Positions 24,594-37,699 of a DNA stretch of 64,000 nucleotides are shown in pieces; position 1 is the first letter of the stretch, and every line of letters starts with the position of its first letter. The notes below the pieces were generated by a model. That model did no database searches and was not told the DNA's origin. It worked only from the letters and a program-made list of their open reading frames with translations. Position numbers and translations under genes: made by a program. Origin of the DNA: Lunularia cruciata (taxonomy: Eukaryota > Streptophyta > Marchantiopsida > Lunulariales > Lunulariaceae); contig OX419758.1 of NCBI GenBank assembly GCA_948567375.1, positions 63,827,965 through 63,891,964 of the forward strand, in the 5' to 3' direction.

Positions 24594-25328
24594 TGTAATC
24601 GGAGGATAGAGAAACAAAACATAGAAACATAAATTCCACACTCAAACTCTCATGCCCCATGAGGAGCACCTTCTCTTTATTATATAGCCAAAGGGGATGT
24701 CCTCCAAGGAAGTTCCACCATAGGATTAGGTACAAGGATAGGTCACATTTCAGCAAGCTCCACCCTCAGATTACTTGCCTGGATGGGTGATATGTCGGTC
24801 TTGGTCCTATCTATTTGGTCAAATTGACTTTGACCAGAGGGAATCTCTTAGGGAATCTTCTTGTAGGAATATTCGAATCACGTGGTTGAGGTACTATTGG
24901 AAAGCTTTCAACAAGAAAAACCTGGGGAGAGGTAAGGCCAGCATCTCCTCCATTGGGGGGGATCTGCATATTTTTGAGGCCTAATTCATCCGTTTAGGCT
25001 TCCAAAATTACCTCAAGTTTTCAGCCCTATTTTGGCTTCTGCCCTATTAGTAGAAGTGCTCTTTTGGTGATACTTCTAACTAATCTCCTTTCTCCATCAT
25101 GTGTAACATCCTTCCAAATATTACCACCCCAAGTTTCACCTCTAGATCAGATGCTTGGCTATTGATCTTAAGGTTTCTAAGCATATTTTGGTTTCTGGCC
25201 TATTAGTAGAAGTACCCTTTTGGTGATGCCTCATTGTAATCTATTGAGTCCATCATGTATACCATCCTCCCAGATGTTACCAAACCAAATTTCATCTCTA
25301 CAACATTTGTCTAGCTATTGGTATTACA
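24594..25328 (-). repeat. 5' LTR of element B
   Basis: 735 bp, paired with 18556-19293 and followed outside by CCGAT. On the minus strand it contains the TATA-like motif conserved in the family (tatataataaag). Confidence 0.92.
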
Positions 25329-25333
25329 CCGAT

Positions 25334-27889
25334 AGTTAATGCACATGTGCATTGTACCATCCTTCTTCTTCACAAACAAGATAGAAGCCTCGTATAGTGA
25401 GATAGAAGCCTCGTATAGTGAGATATGAGGTTGAATAAACCCTTTTTGCAACATCTCCTCAATTTGAGCTTGACATTCTTCCAACTCATGAGGTGATAGT
25501 TGATATAAGGCTTACAAGGAGGTGTCATTCTCCAAAGTAGCTCAATTTTATGATCTACCCTCCTTTTTGGTGGTAGTCTTGCGGGTAAAGCATCCAAAAT
25601 ATATATTGAAACTCATTAACCACATCTTTCAAATTCTTAGGAGTTTTTCCATTGGGTTGTGCACTTTGGCCTTCTCTTATTATGCCCATGAAAATCTATT
25701 TGTCTTACCTAATGTTGTTGTCCCTATGACATAAAGAAGTAGTTCTTGCCTTTGTGATCTTTCTTTAATCCCATTGGCTTGTTCTCACTCCTTTCTTTCT
25801 CCAATCAACTATGGGGTTGTAGTGCTCCATCCATGGTATGCCTAAGATCACATCAAAACAGGCTTACCATATCACTCACCACTCAATCTCTTCTTGATAC
25901 TCTTTTATAGAGAGTGTTACCTTTCTTGGTAATGACTCAATCCTCTTTGTCTAACCATTAGATAACTCTACTTCTTCATTCTCATCCTTCTCTAGTTCCA
26001 TCTCCAACCTTATTACAATGGAGCAAGACAAGAAATTTGTTGTTGCTCCAGGGTGTATCAATACTCTCACTTGATTGCCTTCTAGGATTACATTTATGAC
26101 AATCAGTTGGGTGTTTGTCTTCCTCAACCTTTGCGTACTTGTCCTCTTCTTCCCTTTGCTTTTACTCTTCTCCCTTGAGCAAATAAGGCCATGAGGTATA
26201 TTTATTCATGATCTTTGTTTTCTGATGTGAATTTAACATCCTCTTTGTCAATTTGTCTTTCCATGTTATTCAAAGGTTGCTTATACGGAGGCCAGAGGCC
26301 TCTAGAAAGATGAGCACAAGAATTGATGGTGATGTGCCAACTTGGCCACAATTGTAACAATGTTGTGGTTTTGCTCAAGCCTCTTCTCCTCATGGGACCC
26401 TGTCTCTCCTTTCTTTGACTTGTCCCCCATTCTCCTTGGAGCAGTTATGCTCCTTGGTCTTGGAACCAAATGTTGCCCAATCCATAGGAATTGATCCACC
26501 AAAATGAGGTATCTCAGCCAAATAGTGTTGCATTAGGATTGGCCTTCATCTCCTCCAAGTGTCCCTACTATTCTATGAGCACAAGCAATGCCTTCAAAAA
26601 TAGCGTGAGGATTTTTTACCATTACCTCTTGGTAAATTCACTCTTTTAACCTTTATTTGAAATTTTCCAGAGCCTTTATTACAATCATATTGGTTATCAC
26701 AACCTGTAGATCAAAAAATGTCTCCATGTACTCTTGTATGTTGTTCTTTTGCTTCAAAACCTAGAGTTGGGTTTGGGCCATTTGCACAAAATCCACAAAT
26801 TGGAATTTCTTCAGTAGCACTTCTTGCATTACCATCCAAGTGATCTCTCTTCCTTCTACCAAAAATTCTCATTCTTAAGCATTGTACCTTGTGAAGGCTT
26901 TATTGGTCAAGTACCCACATGCAAACATATCTACAGAATGATCAATGATCTTAGTTGTGAATAATGAAAATTATCAATTTATTCTTGAAATCTTGTTTTC
27001 CACTACTCCCATAGAATGATGTCTCTTGTAAAGCTTGATGTTGTATGTCTTCTTCATCCATAGTAGCAATGTGGCTTCATTGTTGATTGGTGTCCATGTT
27101 GGTGTCATTGGCATGAGTGACTCTCTACGTGCTTTGGCCACTGGTACTAGGTTTTGGAATGGTTTCCCTTCTTGCATTACCTGATCATTCTTGAAGGCAC
27201 ATACTTGACTTTGCAATGCCTCCATTGTCTTTTGATCTCTTGAAACTCATTAACATTCCTTGCATTTTGTGCATCAAAGCCTACAACTATGGCTCCATGA
27301 TTCATATACATGGCAAACACTCAATCGTTACTTCATACTTCAATAGAGGGTTAATATGATCACTTGGGAGGGGGCATGAACTATTGGGACTACCATTAGA
27401 ACCTCAAAAGCTATCACTTGTTGATAATATCCCTCACCACAATTTAGACTACAAAATCCCAAACATCACTTTTGGTCTAATCACATAATGGATTTTACTT
27501 GCGTGTTGAAAGGGAGAGGATTTTGTATATTGAGATCCGTTGCTTCATAATGGAAAGCAAATTGTTAAATCTCACTTTCTATTGCATGTCACCATATTTA
27601 GAATCACCCGACTTGATAGATTCATCATTATATCCATGAACTCTATTCCAAAATGATAAACAAGATATACTCTCACTTGCTCACACTTGATATACATAGT
27701 CTTAATGTAGAATGATTTCAAGAACAAAATGAGGGGTGCAAGAGATTGTCTTCTAGGATCTTCCATCCCATCCTCTCTCTCAAACATCCCAATCTATTGG
27801 TTATACTAAGTTTTCTCCCCTCAAAATTACTCAGTCGTAATAGCTCATGTTCCTCCAAGAAGGATGATCTACTCTCTTGGATTGAAACA
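25334..27889 (-). pseudogene. element C gag, protease and RT N-terminus
   Basis: It is collinear with 21880-24575 of B. RT start lies at 25370-25597 (with a 21-bp tandem repeat, gatagaagcctcgtatagtga, near 25380-25425), protease near 25940-26180, and a single damaged zinc knuckle near 26320-26360. The gag N-terminus at 26974-27225 has MEALQSQVCAFKNDQVMQEG and SMGVVENKISRIN. Heavily mutated. Confidence 0.75.
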
Positions 27890-27904
27890 CCTACTTTGAT
27901 ACCA
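27890..27904 (-). promoter_or_regulatory. primer binding site of element C
   Basis: It is the same TGGTATCAAAGTAGG site as in B, next to the 5' LTR. This places C and B in one family. Confidence 0.8.
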
Positions 27905-27971
27905 TTGTAATATTCCAAGAATAGGAGAACCCCCAAGAGAAACATTGAAGAAAAACACAACACAAAGCTTA

Positions 27972-28664
27972 TATAATACCAATAGCTAGACAGATGATCT
28001 AGAGATGAAATTTGGTTTGGTAACATTTGGGAGGATGGTATACATGATGGACTCAATAGATTACAATGAGGCATCACCAAAAGGGTACTTCTACTAATAG
28101 GCCAAAAACCAAAATATGCTTAGAAACCTTAGGATCAATAGCTAGGTATATGATCTAGAGGTGAAACTTGGGGTGGTAATATCTGGAAGGATGTTACACA
28201 TGATGGAGAAAGTAGATCAGATAGAAGTCTCACCAAAAGAGCACTTCTACTAATAGGGCAAAAGCTAAAATAGACCTAAAACTTCAGAGGCAATTTTGGA
28301 TGCCTAAACGGCCTGAAAACTGTGTAGATTCCCCCCTCCCCCCTTGCTAAGAGCTTTCCACTGGTACCTCAACCACATGATTCTAAGATTCCTATAGAAA
28401 GATTCTCTAAAGGATTCCCTCTAGTCAAAGTCAATTTGACCAACTAGATAGGACTAGGACCAACATGTCACCCATCCATGCAAGTAATCTAAGGGTGGAG
28501 CTTGCTGACATGTCACCTATCCTTGTACCTAATCCTATGGTGGAGCTTCCTTGGAGGACATCCCCTTTGGCTATATAATAAGGAGAAGGTGCTCCTTGTG
28601 GAGCATGAGAGTTTGAGTGTGGAATTTGTACTTTTATGTTGTGTTTCTCTATCCTCAGATTATA
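27972..28664 (+). repeat. solo LTR, B/C family, inside C 5' LTR (first)
   Basis: 693 bp, beginning TATAATACCAATAGC (TG changed to TA) and ending CAGATTATA. The flanks gctta and gcttc are a target duplication with one mismatch. Plus orientation. Confidence 0.85.
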
Positions 28665-29005
28665 GCTTCAAACTCAATACTCCAATGCCCCGAGGGAGCA
28701 CCTTGTCTTTATTATATAGCAAAGAGGATCCTCTCAAAGGAAGCTCCACCCTTAGATCAAGTACATGGATTGGTGATATGCAGCAATCTCCACTCTTAGA
28801 TTAGTTACATGGATGGGTGAGATATTGGTCATTCCCATATCTAGTTGGTCAAACAAGTTTGACCTGAAGGAATCTTCTTGTAAGAAGCTCAAAATTGTAT
28901 GGGTAAGGTACCATTAGAAAGCTCTCAACAAGATAAAAAATGGAGGGAGAAGGCTAACATTTTATACCATGGAGTGCATTTCTATTCTTTTTTAAGCCTA
29001 TTCAT

Positions 29006-29708
29006 TGTAATACCAATAGCTAAACATATTATCTAGAAGTGAAATTTGGTTTGGTAATATCTAGAAGGATGTTATACATGATGTACTAAATAGACAAGAT
29101 AGAGGTATCACCAAAAGTGTACTTCTACTAATTGGGCAAAAACAAAACAAGCTTGAAAACATTAGAACCAATAGCTAGACATATGATCTAGAGGTGAAAT
29201 TTGGTTTGGTAATATCTGGAAGGATGTTACACATGATGGACTACAGAGATCAAAAATAGGTATTACCAAAAAGAGCACATCTATTAATAGAGAAAAAAAA
29301 TCAAAATATGCTTGAAATCTTTAGAGGTAATTTTGAGGGCCTAAATGGATGAATTAGGTCTAAAAAATGTGCAAGTCTTTCCCTTTCCCAAAGAAAAAAA
29401 GGAGATCCTTCCCTCCCCCTATTTGTCTCATCAAGAGCTTTCTAACGGTACCTCATCCATGTGATTTTGAGATTCTTACAAGAAGATTCTCTAAAAATTC
29501 CTTTTGGTCAACACTAATTTGACCAACCAGATAGGACCAGATCCAACATGTCACCCATGCATGCATCTGATCCAAGGCCTATGCTTCCGTTGAGTGTCAT
29601 TGCTTTGCTATTTAATAAAGCCAAGGTGCTCCTTTGGCGCATCAGAGTTTTGAGTGTGAAACTTGTGTTTTTTCATTTGTGTTTCTCTATTATCTTCAAA
29701 ACATTATA
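29006..29708 (+). repeat. solo LTR, B/C family, inside C 5' LTR (second)
   Basis: 703 bp, beginning TGTAATACCAATAGC and ending ACATTATA, with perfect TTCAT duplications at 29001-29005 and 29709-29713. Plus orientation. Confidence 0.9.
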
Positions 29709-29898
29709 TTCATCCATTTAGGCCTCCAAAATTGGCTCTAAAGTTTTTAGTGTGTTTTTGACTCCTACCCTATTAGTGAAAGTGCTCTTTTGGTGACATT
29801 TATATTTGATCTACTTAGTCCATCATATATAACATTCTTTTATATATTATCAAGCTAATTTCCACCTCTAGATAATATATCTAGCTACTTGTATTACA

Positions 29899-32640
29899 TC
29901 CCGACATAATACAAGTTAAGGTTTGTATCAAATTCTAGTTCATCATTTTGTTGTACACATTTGTGTATGCTCAATATGCAATTGCCTTGTGCACATGAAT
30001 TGGATTTGTATTAGGGAAGTTGCAATGAGGACCTCCATGATCCCTAACGCATCAATGTAAGTGTTTGTGTATGTTTTGTGATTGTTGGAGTTTAAAATTC
30101 CAGACCCATCACTCTCAATGTGAAATAATCACTCTAAACTCTAAAAGCACTCATAACTTTCTATGTAATTCTCCATAGCCTTCAATCTAGGTACCAATGG
30201 AACCAAAATTGAAAAATGAACAGAAATGATAATTCATCCATGTGATATAAGCTTGTGAGCTCTCCAAAAATCTCTTTTCTCTCATCTCTCCCTCTCTCTC
30301 CCATTACTCCTCTCTCAAAAGCAAGGAAGGAGAAAGCGTAGAGAAGACTAGGATGTTTTGTGGGTTGTTTGAATGAGGAAGCAAAAATTGCAGACATGGG
30401 TTTGAAGAAGTGAGAGTCTGTCAAGAAGTGTAAGTATCACAATAAGTTGCAGAAGAGTGATAATCAACCTTATCACTACCATTTCATATGCGCTATGGTA
30501 TGTTGTAGGAGAATACCACTACTTAGTGTAAAATACAATCACCAAAATTGCACAAAATACACCAGCCCTATGTCATAGCTTAGTTTTTGAAATAGTTCCT
30601 CCCTTTCTCCACTCTTGTAAATAAACTACCGTCTACATCTAGAGTATACCTTGCCGGCTCAATGAGAAAACCACAGTGGAGATGCTAAAGCATATAAGAA
30701 GTAACCACTCTAGTGAAAGTTGATCATATAGTCACAAGTCTTTATGTATGAGAAGCTTGTAAGCTTGGTCTTGGGTCTATTAACATATAGTCGGTTAAGT
30801 AAATATTGTAATTGTGATGGATTATTAATTATTTATGTTATGTCAAATAAATTTATTGAATAACTAATTTTTAATGAAATAGTAAAATTATGTACAATTT
30901 GTATTTTGGTTATTTATAATATGTAGTTATCAATTATAGTCTATCATGATGATCAATGATGATCTTATTATTAATTTATATTTTAAATATCTTTTAAGGT
31001 CAAATAAATTATATTTTAAAATTTATTAAATAAATAGCTTAAAATTTTTATGAAAAATAAAATTACATAGTAATATAATTATTTCGGTTAATCATAATAT
31101 TTCATATCAATTATAGTCAATTATGATTATTATTGATTATTTTTTATTTATTCATTAAATAAATTTATTAATATATTTTGAGTTGAGTAACTTATTTAAA
31201 AATTATATTTACGTTATATTACGAATAAATATTATTTAATAATTTTCAATATATTTTATAATTGAAGATAATTTTGATTTTTTATATCAATTAATTTTGA
31301 TTTTGATTTTTAATTAAATATTTAAAATAATAAATAATATTTTAATTTGATCAAAACATAATAAATTCATGTTATATCTCATGATTGATAAACTTATCAA
31401 TATTTTGACGATATATTTTAATTTAAGAAGTTAGCTACAGCTCTGTACGACTATCCAACTCACAAATTCAGTGAGCCAAGTAACCATTAGTTCAAGTTAG
31501 CGGGCTAAACCATTTTAGTAAACTTTTAGCCCGGGTCTCACGGCGAGGGTTCTTCTCGCGATACAAATTATTGTTTCTTGTTATTATACTAGCCACTCTC
31601 TTTACTTATTTCTGTTCCTACCCCGGATCTGCCTTCAACCTCTTTATTTCGATGGTTTGTTACTTTGGGTCTACTAGAATCACATTTATAAAATTTCCCA
31701 GTTAATTTAAACCATGGTTGAACATGGGATTCTATAAATTAATTAAAAATGAATTATAATCTTGTTAATTAAAATATTAAGATATTTAATTTTTAAAATA
31801 TGAAAGTTTTCATCTATTTAAAATTTTTTCGTAACTGATTAGAATAAAATTATTTTATTATCATTTTCATGACTAATATATTTATAGCTTAATTTGTAAT
31901 AGTTCATAAATTTATAATAAAAATTTATAATTAATTTAAAATGTGTGAATAAGAAAAAAATTAAATTATATATAACTAAAATTTATTCCAAGATTTCAAA
32001 ATATGAATTTTAAAATAATAATATATGTAAATTATGTTATATACACTGTGAAAGTTTAGACATTTGCGGACATTCTCTAGTGGATTCCAAGTTGAGAGGA
32101 TACAGGTGACAAAAGTTGAGGAATAAAGATTTCAATTCAATATGTTTATGCTAGTGCACTTTGTTGGATTGTTTGAAAACCAAAATATTAGAGTGTTTTG
32201 GTTATTTCTTGTACCAAATATTTCAGTTTGATAGTCTTCTGTTAACTATGTTAATCCTAATGGTTTTATTTTAATTTTAGAGATCAATTTAACTAAGATA
32301 TTATTACACAACTTAATTTTGCAAATAAATATGGATCTACGAAAACGTTTCTCACATGTATTGTATTCAACACATTCAAACGAAACTAAGCAATAATAAC
32401 TATCACTTTACCCAAAAAAAAAAATTTTAAAAATCTTCACTGTGGAAAGTGAAATGTTTATTTTAGTAGAACAGACTGGAACATCAAAACAGCGTACCGT
32501 AATGAGAGGGAATCACAGTGGTGTCCTGGCTCATTAAATCGTCGTATACGAGCTTTCAGGAGGCCCGCACAGGGACAGGACCACGGGACAGTCCGCTCCC
32601 TTCGAACGCCCCATAAGAACCTAGTTGCTGACCTAATGGG
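29899..32640. other. AT-rich spacer
   Basis: No gene recognised. 30780-32040 is extremely AT-rich, with a short GC-richer island at about 31440-31570 (near tagcccgggtctcacggcg). A small minus-strand ORF at 30182-30424 has no family features. Confidence 0.5.
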
Positions 32641-32643
32641 TGA

Positions 32644-32877
32644 ATGAAGAAAATGTCACTGTTGTGCTCTGCAAGAGGTGGGGGTGGGGGTCTCTGGAGC
32701 CAGCGGTGCAGAAGTCAGCCTCACTCTTACCGTATTCTGGCCGCAGCAGTTCCTTGCCTACTTCATGATGGACACATCTTGCAGTTTCATGAGGTCATAT
32801 ATATTGAGGAGAGACCAGACCTTCTCAAGTCAATACTCAAAGCTTGTAAAACTTATCGAGATGGTATCTGGATTTTG
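32644..32877 (+). CDS. possible host first exon, unknown protein
   Basis: A plus-strand frame opens at ATG 32644 and passes a glycine run. It continues with text that looks like real coding sequence (EERPDLLKSILKACKTYRDG) and reaches a canonical splice-donor sequence, TTG|GTAAGT, at 32878. The 150 bp upstream are GC-richer than the surroundings, as a plant promoter or 5' UTR often is. The family is not recognised and no second exon was identified, so this may be a gene fragment or a chance frame. Confidence 0.3.
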
Positions 32878-32879
32878 GT

Positions 32880-35218
32880 AAGTGCACGATGCCACATTCA
32901 TTTCTGTCTAACATCTTCAAGATTTCTTTTACCATTGACAAGGATGAGTAATATAACATCCTTGTCATCAGTGAGAGCTACAGGAGACTCTAGCTATGCA
33001 TTTCCGACATATATGGATTTAAAAGCACCTTAAGTTGGCCAAAAGCTTTGAGAGCACCGAAATCATAAAAACTTGACCGTGTGTCGATGTGACATTGACG
33101 TTGAGAATAAAATAATCCAACTTATTTGTACTCGATTTTGGGGAAAATGATCTATCATAACTTACTATCTTATCTCCTAAGACGGTATGGACAGATTTGA
33201 AAAAATAATCACGTCAAGCTAGTTTTATAGAGATTCTAGTTTAGTTTCAAGAAGATTTTCATAGTACAGAAGGAAGTTCAATATCAGGACAGTTTAATAC
33301 AAATACCATGACTATGATATGACAAGATTAAATTGATCTTTGGAACTCCTTATAAATAGAATGTATTCAAATAGGAAGATATTTCTTAATTTTATTGCTA
33401 TTTCTTGGACGGTTATAGCTAGAATTACTTTCAACATTAAAAAGGTGTACTCTCTGAACTTCCCGAAAGTTCCTGAGAAATCCCAAAAATACTGTATAGA
33501 GAAAATATTAATAACAAAAGGAATTTCATATTCATCATATGTGCTAGATTTTATGAATCTAATTATTATAAGATTTCTTATTTGTTTATATTTGATAAAA
33601 AATTACTAAAAATTTGAAAATAATTTTCTGGATCAGGTCTCCTTAAAAGTTTTGGGTGGAATCTTTGAACGCCAAATGTGATACTTCAAATTTAGATGAA
33701 CTTTAATTGGACTCTCCAACTGTAGAAGCGTTTTCTCTTTTTACAACAAATTCTGAATTCCAAGTTTATATGTAATCAAGATGGAACGGAGATATAACAT
33801 ATAAGAACTCTCCTCCAAAGTAAGACTGGATTACTTATGACATGGATATTCAAAATTTCTTCCATGCTATATAAGACAAGTACCACTGCCATCGCAGAAA
33901 TTAAAAAATTTCTGCATGGGAATAATAGGGAAAAACAACGATATTCTATGTTAAAAGTTGTTTTTCTGTGTTACCTGTGTTGAGTGCCTACATCCGCGTC
34001 AAGCTCTGTGGTACCGTTAAATCTTTTGGTTAATATGCAATTAAGTTCGGTACAATTAAGTTAAAATGCCAAGCTTAAAATATGGTATCTATCTCAAGCA
34101 TTTTCGGTGCAATCTTCTTTACATAGACTATATTCGAAGCACCATGTGTGTCTATCTCTAGAGACTGCTCGTGTAGTTGACCTTGCCGGGGTCCCTTGGA
34201 TTTCTCAGATGCGGATCAATTTTCTTTTTTAATTTTGCCTGGGGAGAAACTATCATTGATCACATTAGAACTTAATAGGGTTGGTTTGAATTGAGAATAT
34301 CGGTATTTTTGAGAATATGGAAATGGAAGGTTCTTAGTAAATTCAAAAAAATATCTTGGAAAATCTCTACAAACTTTCGATGAATAATACTCAGCTACGT
34401 AAAGATTGATGGTGTAAACATCTCACCTCGAGTTGGCAGAAAGATCAACAATACCCTAACGCTGGAGGTGGACCCTAGTGGCAGTCGTTTTAGCTGGCAA
34501 CATAATTGACCTTTTGAATTTCGTATGTACAAGTTTCAATTTTCTTAAACACAATTCCAGGAAGTAGTTCCAAAGACCTCGAATTCCAAACTCGAATTTT
34601 ATCCCCTGAATTCCAAAAAGCCTCCGAATTCATGCCTACGAGTTCATAACCCCAAACTCAACGACCTCCAAATTATATATTTCCTCATCCAATCTCTGGG
34701 CACAGACTCCAAAGCAATTGTGAAACAACAGAGCAAGCATAACTATATAAGTTTAGAGCCAATGCACCTAAAATGTAAACCCTTTTGAAAATCAAAACCA
34801 GTAGAGATTCTTTGAAATCAGAAACGAAGGAGATTCATTGAGAGAGCAGGAAGATCCATGGCTATGTAAATTGGAAAATATAACTGGGAAACTGTAAATC
34901 CACTTCACCTTTTCTGCTCATGGATAGCATGATTGAAAACTTCCATATTGGAGTAAAGATGAGTCCCCCGACGGTCCAAACACATTTAGACGGTCCAAAC
35001 ACATTTAGATAATTTAGATAAGATTTAATCTATCTATTATTCCATAAACAATTATTTGTACTAGTTTCATCGACGAGCATCCCACTCGTTAGACGTATAA
35101 ATTTGTATTCTACTGTGTACCATAAGGATTTGCATAGTCAAATATCTTAAGTACAATGGGAAATTCTTTTGCTAATACCGAACCCGATTGGGTTAACCCG
35201 TTTTGTTTAATGTTTTAT
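32880..35218. other. spacer, nothing recognised
   Basis: AT-rich sequence with scattered short ORFs and no family features. A 19-bp tandem repeat (acggtccaaacacatttag) occurs near 34970-35008. Confidence 0.45.
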
Positions 35219-35282
35219 CCTTGTAAGACTTGATAAGGTCTTCCTATCTTTCTTGTTATCCTATGCGACTGCCTTTCTTATT
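35219..35282 (+). mobile_element. LINE 3' tail fragment
   Basis: About 60 bp match the terminal 3' segment of the LINE family (ttgta..gt.tgat.aggtcttcc, then gact/tcgcctt), in plus orientation. Diverged. Confidence 0.5.
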
Positions 35283-35568
35283 TCCATACCATTATGGAAT
35301 AGTTATCGCTACATTGTTGACTAACTGGCTAGATCACATGGGTTTATAAACAGGGCAACTGAATGACTACCTCCATTCTTATCGCTCGAGTGGATTACAA
35401 TAATACATGTCAGTAGTGCATTTCGGTAGTTGCACGTTTTCATTGCCTAGGTGCGCGTCGATATTATATGCCCACGTTTGGTACTTACACGTATGAGAAC
35501 TTTCTTAAAGTAACACTCTTCGAAATGGCACAAACGAGGACAGGTACTGGGTAACAGCAAGTATAAGA

Positions 35569-35710
35569 AAGGAAGTCCATGAAGCCGTACAAGGAGAAAA
35601 CCTTTTAGGTCAGATGGGGTAGATATAAATTTTTTGTCTCTCCCTTGTACGGTTTGATGGGGTCTTCCCATCCTTCGTTTTTCCTACGTGGTCGCCTTTT
35701 TTTCCTTAGG
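35569..35710. repeat. inverted pair of LINE 3' tail fragments
   Basis: 35569-35622 carries the minus-orientation tail (agccgtacaaggagaaaa) and 35632-35710 the plus-orientation tail (ccttgtacggtttgatgggg, then cctacgtggtcgcc). They meet at the 5'-truncated sides and form an imperfect hairpin. Confidence 0.6.
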
Positions 35711-36232
35711 TAAGATGGGTAGATATACATATTTGCCAAAGTGACCAAAAGACTCAAGCTTGGATTAGTACCCAGGGAATTCAAAAGTCAAAAATCTCTC
35801 CTCTTTGTAAATGCTTGTGGAATAGCATAGGATTGGAGATCCTTATCAAGCTCTGGCTTCTGTTATCAAAATTAGTTTGCACGTTTATCACTGACTAGCC
35901 GGATTTTCTTTGCGCACGAAGATCGAAGAACCTTCTGACTACGTAACTAACTTCAGCATACTTGTCCGAATCAATCTTTAAGCCCTATGCACATGCTAGA
36001 TGTCCACTCTATTAAACCTAGATGTCCACCCCTAAACAAGATCTCTGATACAAAAGAATTAAACCTCACGAAGTCAAATATTCATTCGTCAGAGGTTGTT
36101 CATTCGCAAAATTATGCAGCTTCCGTTAATAGCAACGTTGTTCATTGCAAAGAGTTCATGAAGAATTTCCCCAAGAGCAAGTAAGAGCTATATAGGCTTA
36201 GTATCTCCCACTGGACGTGGATAAAAAGCTTT
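35711..36232. other. spacer, nothing recognised
   Basis: A 65-codon open frame at 35987-36184 has no recognisable motif. No element ends seen. Confidence 0.4.
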
Positions 36233-36984
36233 TCAACCAAAATTTATCGGGTTGAAGTTGATGTGACTTCTCCACTACGTCACAATAGACATAAGATATA
36301 TTTCCCCGTCGAAAGGAAATCAATAGTTACCCCGTAACATCCAATCTTACAATTGTATCACGTGAATCCAGCGTTTGCCTCACCTCTAAAATTGTTTTTT
36401 TCCCTATAAGTAAACAAGGCTATTGAAAAGTGAAAGGTATGGAGAGAGACTAGAGTAAGAGGTATTGTAATTGCAGTACCTTGTACTCTTATAGCTCTCA
36501 ATATCATTAACAATATCTTCATTTTTCCGTAATTACAAAAAACAAATATTCGAATTAGAGTTCTCTTAGTTATTTTAATAGTAGTAGCATAGAAATAACA
36601 ATGATACATATTTTAATGATTAGTAAAGCTCTGGACCAAAAAAATTCCCATATGCAATGCCAACACTTTTTATACGTGTATAAAGTTAAATGACTTTTCC
36701 TATGAGCCAGTTCTTCTATTTGAAAATTTACAAATTAATTCCATCAAAATTTAATCTTTGATTTCACTTATGTTGCATTGGGGTTATGTTGCATTGGGGT
36801 TTTGTTGAGATTTTGTACGGGTTTTGTTAGACATTACTAAATCTTTTCCGTTCAATGTGAACTCTCTGAAGTCCTTTCCCAAACGTTAGACTCCTCCCTT
36901 TCGAAAATAAGAAGTCTTCTCTCTCCCAAAATCTTAAACTTCCCAAAATTTGGAAGATCTTACATATGGGAGAGAAAAGAGAGA

Positions 36985-37150
36985 CCGTGTAGAAAACATG
37001 AAGGATAGAAAGATCCCATCAAACCATACAAAGGAGAGACAAAAAAGGTAAAATGAGGTTAAGTCCCAATAGAGTCTATATGAGAAATATGCATTATTAC
37101 ACTTAAAATATCCAAGCTATGCAAATTTTACAGTCTACAAACAACCGGAA
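36985..37150 (-). mobile_element. LINE 3' tail inside repeat copy 1
   Basis: It matches the LINE tail but is diverged. The same insertion sits at 40500-40735 in copy 2, so the insertion predates the duplication. Confidence 0.65.
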
Positions 37151-37699
37151 CAGTCACCCTTCTTACAACCACCAACCTTTGATATAGCGCTGACACTCCC
37201 TTACTCCCTTACAACAACCACCAACCTTTGATATAGCACCTACACCACCTTACTCCCTTACAACAACCACCTTTCAATATAGTGCTAACACCTCTCTTTA
37301 CAATGACATATCACATATACATTTTCATACCTAAACTTATCTTTAAAATTCGACTACAATATATTTATTCACTGTGAAAAAGGTGAATAGTTTCACGCAA
37401 TATTTTTTTTTCATGAACGAGATTAATACTTCCATTTCATATTCCATTCTCGTTTCAAATATTTCTAGAACTAACTTCCGGGTTTCAATTCTAATGCTTT
37501 CAGTTGATAAAATCTAACTTCTGTTACAGTCTCATTTCAAATACTTTTAGCTAATAAAATCTAACTATGATGTGTTACATTCTCGTTTCAAATACTTTTA
37601 GGTCATAAAATCTAACTTCGATGAATGCTAATATGAATACATTTAGAGTTAATATTAATAACTCACTTCTCACTTCAGCATTTCAATTTAGCTTGATTT

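Larger units (their letters stand above)
18556..25328 (-). mobile_element. element B: full-length Ty3/gypsy chromovirus
   Basis: A 6.8-kb minus-strand element with two LTRs of about 735 bp, a tRNA-Met-like primer site, a polypurine tract and all domains in order: gag with zinc knuckles, protease, RT, RNase H, integrase, chromodomain. CCGAT flanks it on both sides (18551-18555, 25329-25333), so it inserted by normal integration into the RT of element C. It is the best preserved element here but is still broken by frameshifts and stops, so it is not autonomous as sequenced. Confidence 0.93.
15546..29898 (-). mobile_element. element C: Ty3/gypsy chromovirus split by element B
   Basis: Minus-strand element of the same family as B. 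The 3' LTR (15546-15931) is on the left and the 5' LTR (27906-29898, with two insertions) on the right. The coding regions are RNase H/integrase at 15950-18555 and gag/protease/RT start at 25334-27889. Element B sits precisely inside its RT with a CCGAT duplication. The outer 5-bp flanks (cctca, tcccg) do not match. More decayed than B, as expected for the older host of the nest. Confidence 0.85.
27906..29898 (-). repeat. 5' LTR of element C carrying two inserted solo LTRs
   Basis: The LTR itself is 27906-27971, 28665-29005 and 29709-29898, running from TGTAATATTCC to GTATTACA. It is split at two points by LTRs of its own family in the opposite orientation. Confidence 0.82.
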
